Assembly: GCA_965227945.1 (NCBI GenBank)
Contig: CBDDGQ010000006.1
Span: forward strand, 992,001-1,056,000
DNA length: 64,000 bases
DNA from: Azorhizobium sp965227945
GTDB taxonomy: Bacteria; Pseudomonadota; Alphaproteobacteria; Rhizobiales; Xanthobacteraceae
Reading direction: 5' to 3'
Shown here piece by piece: positions 16,253 to 24,950 of this stretch (position 1 is the stretch's first letter; every line of letters starts with the position of its first letter). The position numbers and the translations under genes were made by a program. The notes beneath the pieces are model-generated. The model saw only the letters and a list, made by a program, of their open reading frames with translations, ran no database searches and was not told the origin of the DNA.

Positions 16253-16856
16253 CGCCGTGCCGGCGGCGCCCGGCCTCACGCGGCGGACGCTGCTGGCGGC
16301 GCTCGGCCTCCCGGCGCTGATCCCGGTTTTCCGCACGCCGGCGCAGGCGCAGGCCCGCGCTATCCCGCCGGCGTTCCGCACCGCGCGGCGTCAGTTCACC
16401 CTCCTGGAGCCGGTCAGCCGGCTGCCCACCGTCACGCTCAGCGACCTCAGGGGGCACCCTGTCGCTCTCGCGCCGCCGCGCGGAAAAGTCATGCTCATCA
16501 ACATCTGGGCGAGTTGGTGCGCGGCCTGCCAGACGGACCTGCCACTGCTGGAGCGCTTTCACGCGGCGCGGCCCGACATCGCGGTGGCGGCGGTCTCCAC
16601 TGACCAGATCGTGGCCCGGCAGAGCCTGGAGCTGTATCTGGCCAAGCTTGGCGTCCGCACCCTGCCGATCTATCGCGATCAGGCCGGCGTGCTGGCCAGC
16701 GACACCGGGACGGGCAACGCCCCGCTGCGGGTGCCGGGCATGCCCATCACCTATCTTGTCACGCCGACGGGCGGGATCGCCGGCTACATCCAGGGGGTGG
16801 CGGACTGGTTGGCGGACGATGCGCAGCGCCTGCTGGACTATTATGCGGCCACTTGA
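16245..16856 (+). CDS. TlpA-like periplasmic thioredoxin-fold protein
   Basis: The 203-residue protein has a twin-arginine-like signal (LTRRTLLAALGLPALIP) followed by a thioredoxin fold. The redox motif is WCAAC at residues 91-95 and the cis-proline loop is VPGMPITYLV. It resembles TlpA/ResA-type disulfide reductases of the periplasm. It overlaps the DsrE-like gene by eight bases, so DoxX, DsrE and this protein probably act together on periplasmic thiols or sulfur compounds. The ATG used is the only good start before the signal. Confidence 0.85.
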   Translation: MDDAVPAAPGLTRRTLLAALGLPALIPVFRTPAQAQARAIPPAFRTARRQFTLLEPVSRLPTVTLSDLRGHPVALAPPRGKVMLINIWASWCAACQTDLPLLERFHAARPDIAVAAVSTDQIVARQSLELYLAKLGVRTLPIYRDQAGVLASDTGTGNAPLRVPGMPITYLVTPTGGIAGYIQGVADWLADDAQRLLDYYAAT

Positions 16857-17077
16857 GGCGCCTCTCATCGCCGCCGTCACTGCCTGAGGCTCCGTCGCCA
16901 CCCAGGCCGTTATTTTGCGCTGCAACATGCATGCATCGCCGCGCCGATGCGTCCGCACCCGGCCACAGGTGTTGAGATCTTGGCGCCATGCCGGCCGGCG
17001 CCGCATGTCGCAAAATGCGCGAGCCCCATGCGTGCAGCGCACCAAAATTTGCCGCGCCGATCGCCGCGCGCAGAAAC
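16857..17077. other. Gene-free stretch between the thioredoxin-like gene and the LacI regulatory region
   Basis: No open frame with convincing coding character, RNA gene or terminator was recognised. The region has scattered short AT patches and ends at the dyad and promoter described at 17078-17130. The LacI leader (17131-17280) also shows nothing further. Confidence 0.5.
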
Positions 17078-17130
17078 TTTTAGATCGGTCTAAAAAGTCG
17101 TTGACCGCCCCCGAACCCCTCCCTTAGACA
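17078..17130 (+). promoter_or_regulatory. Operator-like dyad and sigma-70-type promoter before the LacI gene
   Basis: TTTTAGA (17078-17084), four bases TCGG, and TCTAAAA (17089-17095) form a perfect 7-bp dyad, AT-rich against a GC-rich background. TTGACC at 17101-17106 and TAGACA at 17125-17130 give a -35/-10 pair with an 18-bp spacer. The dyad lies just upstream of the -35 box. It is a candidate binding site for the LacI-family regulator or another factor. Confidence 0.6.
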
Positions 17131-17280
17131 ATCGATCTGTCGCACGGTCCGAACGGCCGGCGACACCCCGTTTCGCATCTCTGATGCGGCGGAAGACCGA
17201 AAGCTGCGGTCCGGTTTCGCACCCGCCGGACACGCAGGTCCGTGTCAGTTTCCGGGCCATGGCCGGGGGAGAACGCCAAG

Positions 17281-18456
17281 GTGAAGACGCGCAAGGGACA
17301 CGGGCCCGCGGACGCCGCCAGCGTCCCCGCATCCGGCATCCGGCCGGCCGCGCCGGGGCCGGTGGGCCGGGTGACGCTGAACGACATTGCCGCCCATGCC
17401 GCCGTCTCCCGCGCCACCGTGTCGCTCGTGCTGCGCAAGAGCCCGCTGGTGGCGGAAGCGACCCGCGCCAAGGTGGACGCGGCCATGCTCGAGCTGGGCT
17501 ATGTCTACAACCGGCGGGCCGCCAATCTGCGCTCCGGCGCCTCGCGCACCATCGGCCTGGTGCTGTGCGAGATCATCACCCCCAACTATGCCCAATTCAC
17601 CTGCGGCATCGATGATGTGCTGGCGGACGAAGGCTATGTGGCCTTCATCACCAATGCCGACGAAGACCCCATCCGCCAGCGCGATCTGCTGGTGCGCATG
17701 CAGGAGCACGGGGTGGACGGCATCGTGCTGGTGCCGGCCGAGGACACCCGCCCCGACGCCATGGCCGATGCCCATTGCCTGGGCGTTCCCAGCGTGGTGG
17801 CGCAGCGCCGGGTGGAGGGCTTTCCCGCCGATTATGTCGGCCCCGATTATGCCGCCGGCATGGAATTGGTGACCGAGCATCTGATCTCGCTGGGCCACCG
17901 CAACATCGCCTTCATCGGCGGCGTGCGGCGCATTGCGCCCTTGTCCGAACGCCTCGCCGGATTTCGCAAGGCGCTGCGCCGCCACCGGCTAAAGAGCGGC
18001 CCGGTGGTGCCCTGCCCGGTGCTGGATCGCGCCGACGGCTATGCCGCCGCCCGCGGCCTGTTCGCCGGCGCCGACGCCCCCACCGCCGTGGTCTGCTACA
18101 ACGATGTGGTGGCCTTCGGCGTCATGCTGGCGCTCACCGAGCGCGGCCTGGTGCCGGGCCAGGACGTGGCCGTGGTGGGCTGCGACGACGTGGCGGAGGC
18201 CGGCCTGCATCGGCCCGCGCTGACCACCTTCACTACCGATCCCCGCGTGGTGGGCCGCGAGGCGGCCCGCCTGCTGCTGCGGCGGATCGAAAATCCCGAC
18301 CGGCCGCCGGAGCAGATCATCGTGCCGCCCCGCCTCATCATCCGCCAGTCCTGCGGCGCCGCCCCCGGGCAGCGCAGCCGGGCGACGCGCACGCCCCTTC
18401 AGTCCCCCTCTCGCACGCCGGGCCGGCGCACCACGGCCCGCGCCGCCCAACCTTAA
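17281..18456 (+). CDS. LacI-family transcriptional regulator
   Basis: The helix-turn-helix runs VTLNDIAAHAAVSRATVSLVLR at about residues 30-51, followed by the hinge and a sugar-binding type effector domain (VDGIVLVPAED, PTAVVCYNDVVAFGVM, VVGCDDV). GTG at 17281 was chosen for the preceding GGGGGAGA; an upstream GTG at 17242 adds 13 residues. The 391-residue product is longer than the usual 340 because of a Pro/Ala-rich N-terminal tail and a basic C-terminal tail. It heads an operon with an ABC importer and dgoKA and probably represses it until a sugar acid is present. Confidence 0.88.
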   Translation: MKTRKGHGPADAASVPASGIRPAAPGPVGRVTLNDIAAHAAVSRATVSLVLRKSPLVAEATRAKVDAAMLELGYVYNRRAANLRSGASRTIGLVLCEIITPNYAQFTCGIDDVLADEGYVAFITNADEDPIRQRDLLVRMQEHGVDGIVLVPAEDTRPDAMADAHCLGVPSVVAQRRVEGFPADYVGPDYAAGMELVTEHLISLGHRNIAFIGGVRRIAPLSERLAGFRKALRRHRLKSGPVVPCPVLDRADGYAAARGLFAGADAPTAVVCYNDVVAFGVMLALTERGLVPGQDVAVVGCDDVAEAGLHRPALTTFTTDPRVVGREAARLLLRRIENPDRPPEQIIVPPRLIIRQSCGAAPGQRSRATRTPLQSPSRTPGRRTTARAAQP

Positions 18457-18469
18457 GAGGACGCGCGAG

Positions 18470-19144
18470 ATGACCTACGTCTTCCAGTTCGGTGAAGTGT
18501 TCAATGCCTGGCCCGAGCTGCTGCTGGGCGCCTGGCTCACCATCCGCCTCTCGGCCATGGCCATGGCCATCGGCTTGGTGGTCGCCATCGCCTGCGCCCT
18601 GGGCAAGACCGGCGGCCCGCGCCCGGTGCGCTGGCTGGTGGACATCTACGTGGAAGTGGTGCGCAACACCCCCTTCCTGGTGCAGATCTTCCTCATCTTC
18701 TTCGGCCTGCCGCGGATGGGGCTGCGGCTCGATGCCAATGAAGCCGCGCTCCTCGCCATGGTGATCAATGTGGGCGCCTATGCCACCGAGATCGTGCGCG
18801 CCGGCATCGAGACCATCCACAAGGGCCAGGTCGAAGCCGGTCTCGCGCTGGGGCTGAAGCCGATCCAGGTGTTCTCCTACGTAGTGATCTTCCCGGCGCT
18901 GAAGGCCATCTATCCGGCGCTCACCAGCCAGTTCATCCTCTTGATGCTCACCTCGTCCGTGGTGTCGGCCATCTCGGCGGAAGAATTGACCGCCATCGCC
19001 AACAATCTGCAATCGCAGACCTTCCGCTCGTTCGAGATCTATATCGTCGTGACCGCCATGTACCTGGTCATGTCGCTGATGTTCGCCGCCGTCTTCGAAC
19101 TGATCTACCGCGCGGTGTTCGCGCGGTCCGACGCCGCGCGCTGA
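18470..19144 (+). CDS. Polar-amino-acid-type ABC permease 1
   Basis: The 224-residue protein belongs to the His/Glu/Gln permease family (HisM/GltK): EVVRNTPFLVQIFLIFFGLP at about 60-79 and EIVRAGIETIHKGQVEAGLALGL, the EAA-type loop. It has about five transmembrane helices. It starts 13 bp after the LacI stop with GAGG-like sequence before it, and is followed by a paralogous permease. The family normally moves amino acids, but the adjacent dgoK/dgoA suggest a sugar acid or related carboxylate. Confidence 0.88.
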   Translation: MTYVFQFGEVFNAWPELLLGAWLTIRLSAMAMAIGLVVAIACALGKTGGPRPVRWLVDIYVEVVRNTPFLVQIFLIFFGLPRMGLRLDANEAALLAMVINVGAYATEIVRAGIETIHKGQVEAGLALGLKPIQVFSYVVIFPALKAIYPALTSQFILLMLTSSVVSAISAEELTAIANNLQSQTFRSFEIYIVVTAMYLVMSLMFAAVFELIYRAVFARSDAAR

Positions 19145-19157
19145 GGGAGGCGAACCG

Positions 19158-19811
19158 ATGATCCGTCAATTCACCTCCGCCGAACTGATCTTCCTCTTGA
19201 TGGCGGTGCGCTGGACGCTGCTGCTCTCGGCCATCGCCTTCGTCGGCGGGGCGCTGGGCGGCGTGCTGGTGGCCCTCGCCCGCACCTCCCCTTATGCTTG
19301 GCTGCGGGCGCTGGCCGGCACCTATATCCAGATCTTCCAGGGAACCCCGCTGCTGATGCAGCTGTTCCTGGTGTTCTTCGGGGCCACCATGCTGGGCGGC
19401 GGCATCGACCCGCTCACCGCCGCCGCCATCGGCCTGACGCTGAACGGCTCGGCGTTCCTGGGCGAGATCTGGCGCGGCTGCATCCAGGCCATTCCCAAGG
19501 GCCAGTGGGAGGCCTCCACGGCGCTCGGCCTGCATTATGTGACGCGGATGAAGGAGATCATCATCCCGCAGGCGGCCAAGATCGCGGTGGCCCCCACCGT
19601 GGGCTTCCTGGTGCTGCTGGTGAAGAGCACCTCGCTCGCCTCGATCATCGGCTTCGTGGAGCTGACCCGCGCGGGCCAGATCGTCAACAACGCCACCTTC
19701 CGCCCGTTCCTGGTGTTCGGGGTGGTGGCGCTGATCTATTTCGCCCTGTGCTGGCCGCTGTCTCTCTATTCGCGGCACCTGGAAAAGAAATTCGGCACCG
19801 TCTCGCGCTGA
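19158..19811 (+). CDS. Polar-amino-acid-type ABC permease 2
   Basis: The 217-residue second permease of the pair has IQIFQGTPLLMQLFLVFFGA and the loop GEIWRGCIQAIPKGQWEAS. GGGAGGCGAACCG precedes the ATG at 19158. It should form a heterodimer with the preceding permease. The binding protein gene follows after 73 bp. Confidence 0.88.
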   Translation: MIRQFTSAELIFLLMAVRWTLLLSAIAFVGGALGGVLVALARTSPYAWLRALAGTYIQIFQGTPLLMQLFLVFFGATMLGGGIDPLTAAAIGLTLNGSAFLGEIWRGCIQAIPKGQWEASTALGLHYVTRMKEIIIPQAAKIAVAPTVGFLVLLVKSTSLASIIGFVELTRAGQIVNNATFRPFLVFGVVALIYFALCWPLSLYSRHLEKKFGTVSR

Positions 19812-19884
19812 GACGGCGCCTTCGCCAAACCGGGCGCGACGCCCGGAGACGCCCGCCCCCAAGGGGCCTACGGAGGAAGACCTG

Positions 19885-20700
19885 ATGATGTTCGGTTCGG
19901 TCCTGAAAACCGCGCGGCGCGTGCTCGCCGCCACCGGGCTCGTGGCGCTGGCCGCCGCGGCCCTGCCCCACGATGCCTCGGCCCAGAGCATCGACGACAT
20001 TCTGACCAAGAAGAAGATCCAGGTGGGCATGCTGGTGGATCTGCCGCCCTTCGGCCTGCTGGACACCCAGGGCAAGCCGGAAGGCTATGACGCCGACGTC
20101 GCCAAGCTCATGGGCAAGTATCTGGGCGTGGAAGTGGAAATCGTGCCGGTCACCGGCCCGAACCGCATTCCCTATCTGCTCACCAGCAAGGTGGACGTGC
20201 TGATCGCCACCTTCGGCATCACGCCGGAGCGCGCCAAGCAGGTGCAGTTCTCGATCCCCTATTCCACCATCGAGATCCAGCTGCTCGGCCCCAAGAAGCT
20301 GGACGTGAAGACGCTGGACCAGACGGTCGGCAAGAAGATCGCGGTCGCCCGCGCCTCCACCCAGGATACGGCGCTGACCGCCGCGGTGCCCAAGGGCGCC
20401 ACCATCATGCGCTTCGACGACGATGCCACCGCCGCCCAGGCCTTCATCTCCGGCCAGACCGACCTCCTGGGCTCCAACAACATCATCGGCACCCAGCTGG
20501 CCGACGCCAATCCGGACATGGGCATCGAGCGCAAGGTCGTGCTGCGCAGCCAGTACAACGGCATCACGGTGCGCCGCGGCTCCACGGATTTCCTCCAGTG
20601 GATCAACACCTTCCTGTATTTCGTGAAGAACAATGGCGAACTGGATGCCATCAATCAGAAGTGGTTCAAGACCCCGCTTCCGGTGATGCCCACGTTCTGA
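19885..20700 (+). CDS. Periplasmic binding protein, family 3 (SBP_bac_3)
   Basis: The 271-residue protein has a signal peptide ending around ASAQSIDDI. The mature domain has VGMLVDLPPFGLLDTQGKPEGYDADVA split over strand and helix, and FGITPERAKQV, whose Arg normally holds the ligand carboxylate in this family. That residue would suit an amino acid or an aldonate. Two ATGs (19885, 19888) follow GGAGGAAG. A strong GC hairpin lies directly after the stop. Confidence 0.88.
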   Translation: MMFGSVLKTARRVLAATGLVALAAAALPHDASAQSIDDILTKKKIQVGMLVDLPPFGLLDTQGKPEGYDADVAKLMGKYLGVEVEIVPVTGPNRIPYLLTSKVDVLIATFGITPERAKQVQFSIPYSTIEIQLLGPKKLDVKTLDQTVGKKIAVARASTQDTALTAAVPKGATIMRFDDDATAAQAFISGQTDLLGSNNIIGTQLADANPDMGIERKVVLRSQYNGITVRRGSTDFLQWINTFLYFVKNNGELDAINQKWFKTPLPVMPTF

Positions 20701-20706
20701 TCCGTC

Positions 20707-20730
20707 CCGCGGGCGCTCCGGCGCCCGCGG
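20707..20730 (+). terminator. GC hairpin after the binding-protein gene
   Basis: CCGCGGGCGC (20707-20716) and GCGCCCGCGG (20721-20730) pair perfectly over 10 bp with a 4-nt loop, starting 6 bp after the stop codon. No U-run follows. Such hairpins after binding-protein genes often stabilise the upstream message and reduce expression of downstream ABC genes. Confidence 0.6.
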
Positions 20731-20775
20731 TCCCTTCCCTGCCCGATCCGCCTTGCCTGATCCCGGAGACCTGTC

Positions 20776-21579
20776 ATGAGCAGCCCCGCCAGCCTCAGCC
20801 CCGCGTCCGGCGCCGCCGGATCCGCGCGCCCGCCGGAGAGCGGCGCGGTCATGATCCGCATGGAGCATGTGGAGAAGTGGTACGGCACCTACCACGCCCT
20901 CCAGGATATCAATCTCACCGTCACCTCCGGTGAGCGCATCGTGATCTGCGGCCCGTCCGGCTCGGGCAAGTCCACCTTGATCCGCTGCATCAATGCGCTG
21001 GAGCATCACCAGAACGGCCGCATCGAAGTGGACGGCACCGAGGTTGGCTCCTCGTCCAAGAATCTGGACAAGGTCCGCGCCGAAGTGGGCATGGTGTTCC
21101 AGTCGTTCAACCTGTTCCCGCATCTGACCATCCTGCAGAACTGCACGCTGGCCCCGCGCAAGGTGCGCGGCACCCCGCCCAAGGAGGCGGAGGCGCAGGC
21201 GATGAAGTATCTGGAGCGGGTGCGCATTCCCGAGCAGGCCCACAAATATCCCGGCCAGCTCTCCGGCGGCCAGCAGCAGCGCGTGGCAATCGCCCGGGCG
21301 CTGTGCATGAACCCCAAGGTGATGCTGTTCGACGAGCCCACCTCGGCGCTGGATCCGGAGATGGTCAAGGAGGTGCTGGACACCATGATCTCGCTGGCCC
21401 AGGACGGCATGACCATGATCTGCGTCACCCATGAGATGGGCTTTGCCCGCCAGGTGGCCGACCGGGTGATCTTCATGGACAAGGGCGAGATCGTCGAGCA
21501 GGGTCCGCCCGAGACCTTCTTCGCCAACCCCACCAACGAGCGCACCCGCACCTTCCTCGGCCAGATCCTGCATCACTGA
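20776..21579 (+). CDS. Polar-amino-acid-type ABC ATPase
   Basis: The 267-residue ATPase of the GlnQ/AapP/HisP group has Walker A GPSGSGKST, signature LSGGQQQRVAIA, Walker B VMLFDEPTSALDPEM and switch VTHEMGFA. The first 25 residues are a Ser/Ala/Pro-rich extension before MIRMEHVEKWYG. A start at Met26 would give the usual family length, but the start at 20776 has a GGAG nearby, so the N-terminus is uncertain. It energises the two permeases upstream. Confidence 0.9.
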   Translation: MSSPASLSPASGAAGSARPPESGAVMIRMEHVEKWYGTYHALQDINLTVTSGERIVICGPSGSGKSTLIRCINALEHHQNGRIEVDGTEVGSSSKNLDKVRAEVGMVFQSFNLFPHLTILQNCTLAPRKVRGTPPKEAEAQAMKYLERVRIPEQAHKYPGQLSGGQQQRVAIARALCMNPKVMLFDEPTSALDPEMVKEVLDTMISLAQDGMTMICVTHEMGFARQVADRVIFMDKGEIVEQGPPETFFANPTNERTRTFLGQILHH

Positions 21580-21730
21580 GGGCCGGGCCGCGGCGCCGGC
21601 GCTCCCACCCACTCCCGCACAGCGGGGCAGCGTTCCCGCGGGGACCGGATCCGGTCGCCGCCGCCCGCCCCGCCGATGCCGCCCACCCGGCCTCCCGCGC
21701 ACGCGGGCGGGACCGAACAGGACACCGCCG

Positions 21731-22654
21731 ATGACCGCCCCCGCCGCCCTCATCACCCTCGACTGGGGCACCACTGCCCTGCGCGCCTATCTCCAGACCG
21801 CCGATGGCGCCGTGCTGGACAGCCATGCGGCCATGCAGGGCATCATGTCCCTGGACGGCGCCAGCTTCGCCGATGTGCTCACCGCCAATGCCGGCGGCTG
21901 GGCCCATGCCCACGGGCCGCTCCCGGTCCTGTTGTCCGGCATGATCGGCAGCCGCCAGGGCTGGGTGGAGGCGCGCTACGTGCCGACCCCTGCCGGCCTT
22001 GCCGATCTCGCCGCCGGCCTCACGCCGGTGCCCGACGCGCCGCACCCGTTCGGCCCGGTCAGTATCGTCCCCGGCCTGCTGCGCGAGGATGCGGACACCC
22101 CCGACGTGATCCGCGGCGAGGAGGTGGAGGTGTTCGGGGCGCTGCATCGCCTCGGCCGCAGCGACGGCCTGTTCGTGCTGCCGGGCACCCATTCCAAATG
22201 GGTGCGGGTGGAGGGCGGACGCATCACCCATTTCTCCACCTACATGACCGGCGAGGTCTTTGCGGCCTTGAAGGGCCACACCATCCTCGGCCGCATGATG
22301 CAAGCCCAGCCCGAGGCCCATTCCGCCGAGGGCTTTCGCCGCGGCGTGGACGCGGCCCGCGCCCTGAAGGGCCCCGGCGCCCTGCTGGCGCGGCTGTTCT
22401 CGGTGCGCACCCTCGGCCTCACCGGCCGGCTAGGCGAAGAAGACAGCGCGGATTTCCTCTCCGGTCTTTTGATCGGCGCCGAGCTCACCGACGCCACCCA
22501 CGGCCACACCCCTTTCACCTTGGTGGCCAATCCGGGCCTGACCGAGCGTTACGCCACCGCCGCCGATCTCCTGGGCCTGCCGCACACCCAGGCCCCCGCC
22601 GGCAGCGCCCCCGCCGGCCAGTTCGCGGTCGCCCGCGCCGCCGGCCTCATCTGA
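21731..22654 (+). CDS. dgoK: 2-keto-3-deoxygalactonokinase
   Basis: The 307-residue DgoK-family protein has LDWGTTALRAYLQTADG at the N-terminus, SGMIGSRQGWVEARYV, VFGALHRLGR, FVLPGTHSKWV and MTGEVFAAL. It phosphorylates 2-keto-3-deoxygalactonate with ATP in the De Ley-Doudoroff galactonate pathway. Its usual partner, the KDPGal aldolase, follows 18 bp after its stop. The galactonate dehydratase and galactose dehydrogenase are not in the window. Confidence 0.92.
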   Translation: MTAPAALITLDWGTTALRAYLQTADGAVLDSHAAMQGIMSLDGASFADVLTANAGGWAHAHGPLPVLLSGMIGSRQGWVEARYVPTPAGLADLAAGLTPVPDAPHPFGPVSIVPGLLREDADTPDVIRGEEVEVFGALHRLGRSDGLFVLPGTHSKWVRVEGGRITHFSTYMTGEVFAALKGHTILGRMMQAQPEAHSAEGFRRGVDAARALKGPGALLARLFSVRTLGLTGRLGEEDSADFLSGLLIGAELTDATHGHTPFTLVANPGLTERYATAADLLGLPHTQAPAGSAPAGQFAVARAAGLI

Positions 22655-22672
22655 TTGTCCGAGGGATTGCCC

Positions 22673-23302
22673 ATGTCGCTCACCTTCACCGACGCCCTCG
22701 CCGCCTGCCCCTTGGTGGCGATCCTGCGCGGCCTCACCCCAGCCGAAGCACCGGCCATCGGCGCCGCTTTGGTGGAGGCCGGCTTCACTTTGATCGAAGT
22801 GCCCCTCAATTCGCCCGAGCCGCTCGCCTCCATCCGCCTCATGGCGGACGCCTTTGGTGATCGCGCGCTGATCGGCGCCGGCACGGTGCTGTCCCCCGCC
22901 GACGTGGATGCGGTGGCGGAGGCCGGCGGGCGGATCATCGTCATGCCCCATGCGGATCTGGGGGTGATCCGCGCCGCCAAGGCCCGCGGCCTCATCTGCA
23001 CCCCCGGGGTTGCCACCCCCACCGAGGCGTTCGCCGCCCGCGCCGCCGGGGCCGATGCGCTGAAGCTGTTTCCCGCCGAAGGCATCCCGCCGCAGATCGT
23101 CAAGGCCTGGCGCGCGGTGCTGCGCGACATCCCGCTGCTGCCGGTGGGCGGCATCCATGCGGGCAACATGGCCGCCTATCGCGCCGCCGGGGCCAATGGC
23201 TTCGGCATCGGCTCGGCGCTCTATGCGCCGGGCAAGAGCGCGGCCGAGGTGGCGGTGGCCGCCGACGCCTTGCTGAAGGCCGCCCGCGCCGCCTTCGCCT
23301 GA
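22673..23302 (+). CDS. dgoA: 2-keto-3-deoxy-6-phosphogalactonate aldolase
   Basis: The 209-residue class I aldolase of the KDPG/KDPGal family has IEVPLNSPEP with the general acid/base Glu near 42 and GADALKLFPAE with the Schiff-base Lys near 131. It cleaves KDPGal to pyruvate and glyceraldehyde-3-phosphate. The ATG at 22673 follows GAGGG. An in-frame TTG at 22655 would add six residues and is unnecessary. It closes the LacI-ABC-dgoKA operon. Confidence 0.92.
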   Translation: MSLTFTDALAACPLVAILRGLTPAEAPAIGAALVEAGFTLIEVPLNSPEPLASIRLMADAFGDRALIGAGTVLSPADVDAVAEAGGRIIVMPHADLGVIRAAKARGLICTPGVATPTEAFAARAAGADALKLFPAEGIPPQIVKAWRAVLRDIPLLPVGGIHAGNMAAYRAAGANGFGIGSALYAPGKSAAEVAVAADALLKAARAAFA

Positions 23303-23409
23303 GGCCGCAACGGCTGCGGCATGGGCGCCTTGGGCGGCCGGGCGGCTTCCCTCCGCCCGCGCGCCCCTCTAGGTTGCGCTGAGGATCGACCTGCCAGCCC
23401 CGAGGCCCC

Positions 23410-24420
23410 ATGCGCCGCATCCTCCGCGCTTTGCTGACGCTGTTCTATGCGCTGCTGATCCTCGGGTTCGGGGCCTGGGGCGCGCTGGCGCTGTGGTATC
23501 GCTTCCCGTCCGGCACCGAGGCGCGCACCGCCGTTGCCATCGCCTGGGTCCTGCTGATGCTGGGCCTGCTGGTGGCGCTGTTCATCGCCCGCCGCAACCG
23601 GGTGCTGGGCACCTTCGTGGTGGCGGTGTCGGTGCTGCTGGGCTGGTGGTCCACCCTGCAGCCCTCCAATGCCCGGGACTGGGCCCCCGATGTCGCCCGC
23701 ACCGTGCGCGCCACGGTGGAGGGCGACACGCTGAAGCTCACCGACGTGCGCAATTTCGACTGGCGCAGCGCCGACGACTTCACCCCGCGCTGGGAAACCC
23801 GCACCTACGATCTCAGCAAATTGCAGAGCATGGACCTCATCGCCGATCATTGGATGGGCGAGGACATCGCCCACACCATGGTCAGCTTCGGCTTTTCCGA
23901 CGGCCAGTATCTGGTGTGGTCGGTGGAGATGCGGCGGCGCCGCTCCGACGTCTTCTCCGCCATCGCCGGCTTCTTCAAGCAGGCGGAACTGGTGGTGCTG
24001 GCCGGCGACGAGCGCGACATGATCCGGCTGCGCACCAACATCCGCCACGAGGACCTGCGGGTCTATCGCCTCACCACCGGGCCGGCGGTGGCCCGGGAGG
24101 CGCTGCTGGCCTATGTGGACGAGGCCAACACCCTGGCCGACGCGCCCCGCTGGTACAACACCGCCACCACCAATTGCACCACCGTGGTGTTCAAGATCGC
24201 CAAAGCAGTCGCGCCGGGCATTCCGCTGGACTGGCGGGTGTTCGTCTCCGGCTATTTCCCCGATTATGCCTATGACCGCGGTGCGCTCGACCAAAGCCTG
24301 CCGTTCCCGGAGCTGCGCGAGCGCGCCAAGCTGACCGCCCGGGCCAATGCCGCCGATGGCGCACCCTCCGCCGACTTCTCCAAGGCCATCCGCGCCGGCG
24401 TGCCCGGCATCGCCCCCTGA
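23410..24420 (+). CDS. DUF4105-domain membrane protein
   Basis: The 336-residue protein has three N-terminal hydrophobic segments (about residues 6-85), then a periplasmic domain with WMGEDIAHTMVSFGF, VWSVEMRRRR and WYNTATTNCTT. The last two, with the invariant Asn-Cys-Thr, are the hallmark of DUF4105, a family suspected to be a cysteine-type hydrolase. No substrate is known. The C-terminal tail is Ala-rich. It is followed by a GNAT gene 53 bp away, and no operon partner explains it. Confidence 0.78.
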   Translation: MRRILRALLTLFYALLILGFGAWGALALWYRFPSGTEARTAVAIAWVLLMLGLLVALFIARRNRVLGTFVVAVSVLLGWWSTLQPSNARDWAPDVARTVRATVEGDTLKLTDVRNFDWRSADDFTPRWETRTYDLSKLQSMDLIADHWMGEDIAHTMVSFGFSDGQYLVWSVEMRRRRSDVFSAIAGFFKQAELVVLAGDERDMIRLRTNIRHEDLRVYRLTTGPAVAREALLAYVDEANTLADAPRWYNTATTNCTTVVFKIAKAVAPGIPLDWRVFVSGYFPDYAYDRGALDQSLPFPELRERAKLTARANAADGAPSADFSKAIRAGVPGIAP

Positions 24421-24473
24421 TCCACTGCGGTGGGCCCCGCGCCCAACGCGGTCCGCCTCGACCGGACGCCCCG

Positions 24474-24938
24474 ATGCCGCATGCCCTGAGCCTTCGCCCC
24501 GTGACCGATGCGGATTTCACCGCCTGGCTGCCGCTATGGGAGGGCTACAACGCCTTCTATGGTCGCTTCGGCGCCACCGCGTTGCCGGCGGCCGTCACCG
24601 CCGTGACCTGGGCACGCTTTCTGGATCCGGCCGAACCCATGCATGCGCTGGTGGCCGAACAGGACGGCACCCTGCTGGGCCTGGCCCATTATCTGTTCCA
24701 CCGCAGCACCATCGCCGAAGCGCCCGTCTGTTATCTGGAGGATCTGTTCACCCAGCCCGCGGCGCGGGGCGGCGGGGTCGCGCGTGCGCTCATCGCGGCG
24801 GTGGCGCAGGCGGCCCGGGCGGCCGGCGCCAGCCAGCTCTACTGGCACACCCACGAGAGCAATGCACAAGCGCGCCGGCTGTATGACCAGGTGGCGGAGT
24901 GCTCCGGCTTCTTGCTCTATAGCCACCCGCCGCTCTGA
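24474..24938 (+). CDS. GNAT-family N-acetyltransferase
   Basis: The 154-residue protein has YLEDLFTQPAARGGGVARALI at about residues 85-105, the acetyl-CoA-binding motif of GNAT enzymes, and the final YWHTHESNAQARRLYDQVA strand/helix. It transfers acetyl from acetyl-CoA to an unknown amine. It converges with the GGDEF-EAL gene at 12 bp. Confidence 0.85.
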   Translation: MPHALSLRPVTDADFTAWLPLWEGYNAFYGRFGATALPAAVTAVTWARFLDPAEPMHALVAEQDGTLLGLAHYLFHRSTIAEAPVCYLEDLFTQPAARGGGVARALIAAVAQAARAAGASQLYWHTHESNAQARRLYDQVAECSGFLLYSHPPL

Positions 24939-24950
24939 ACGGGCGCGGCC

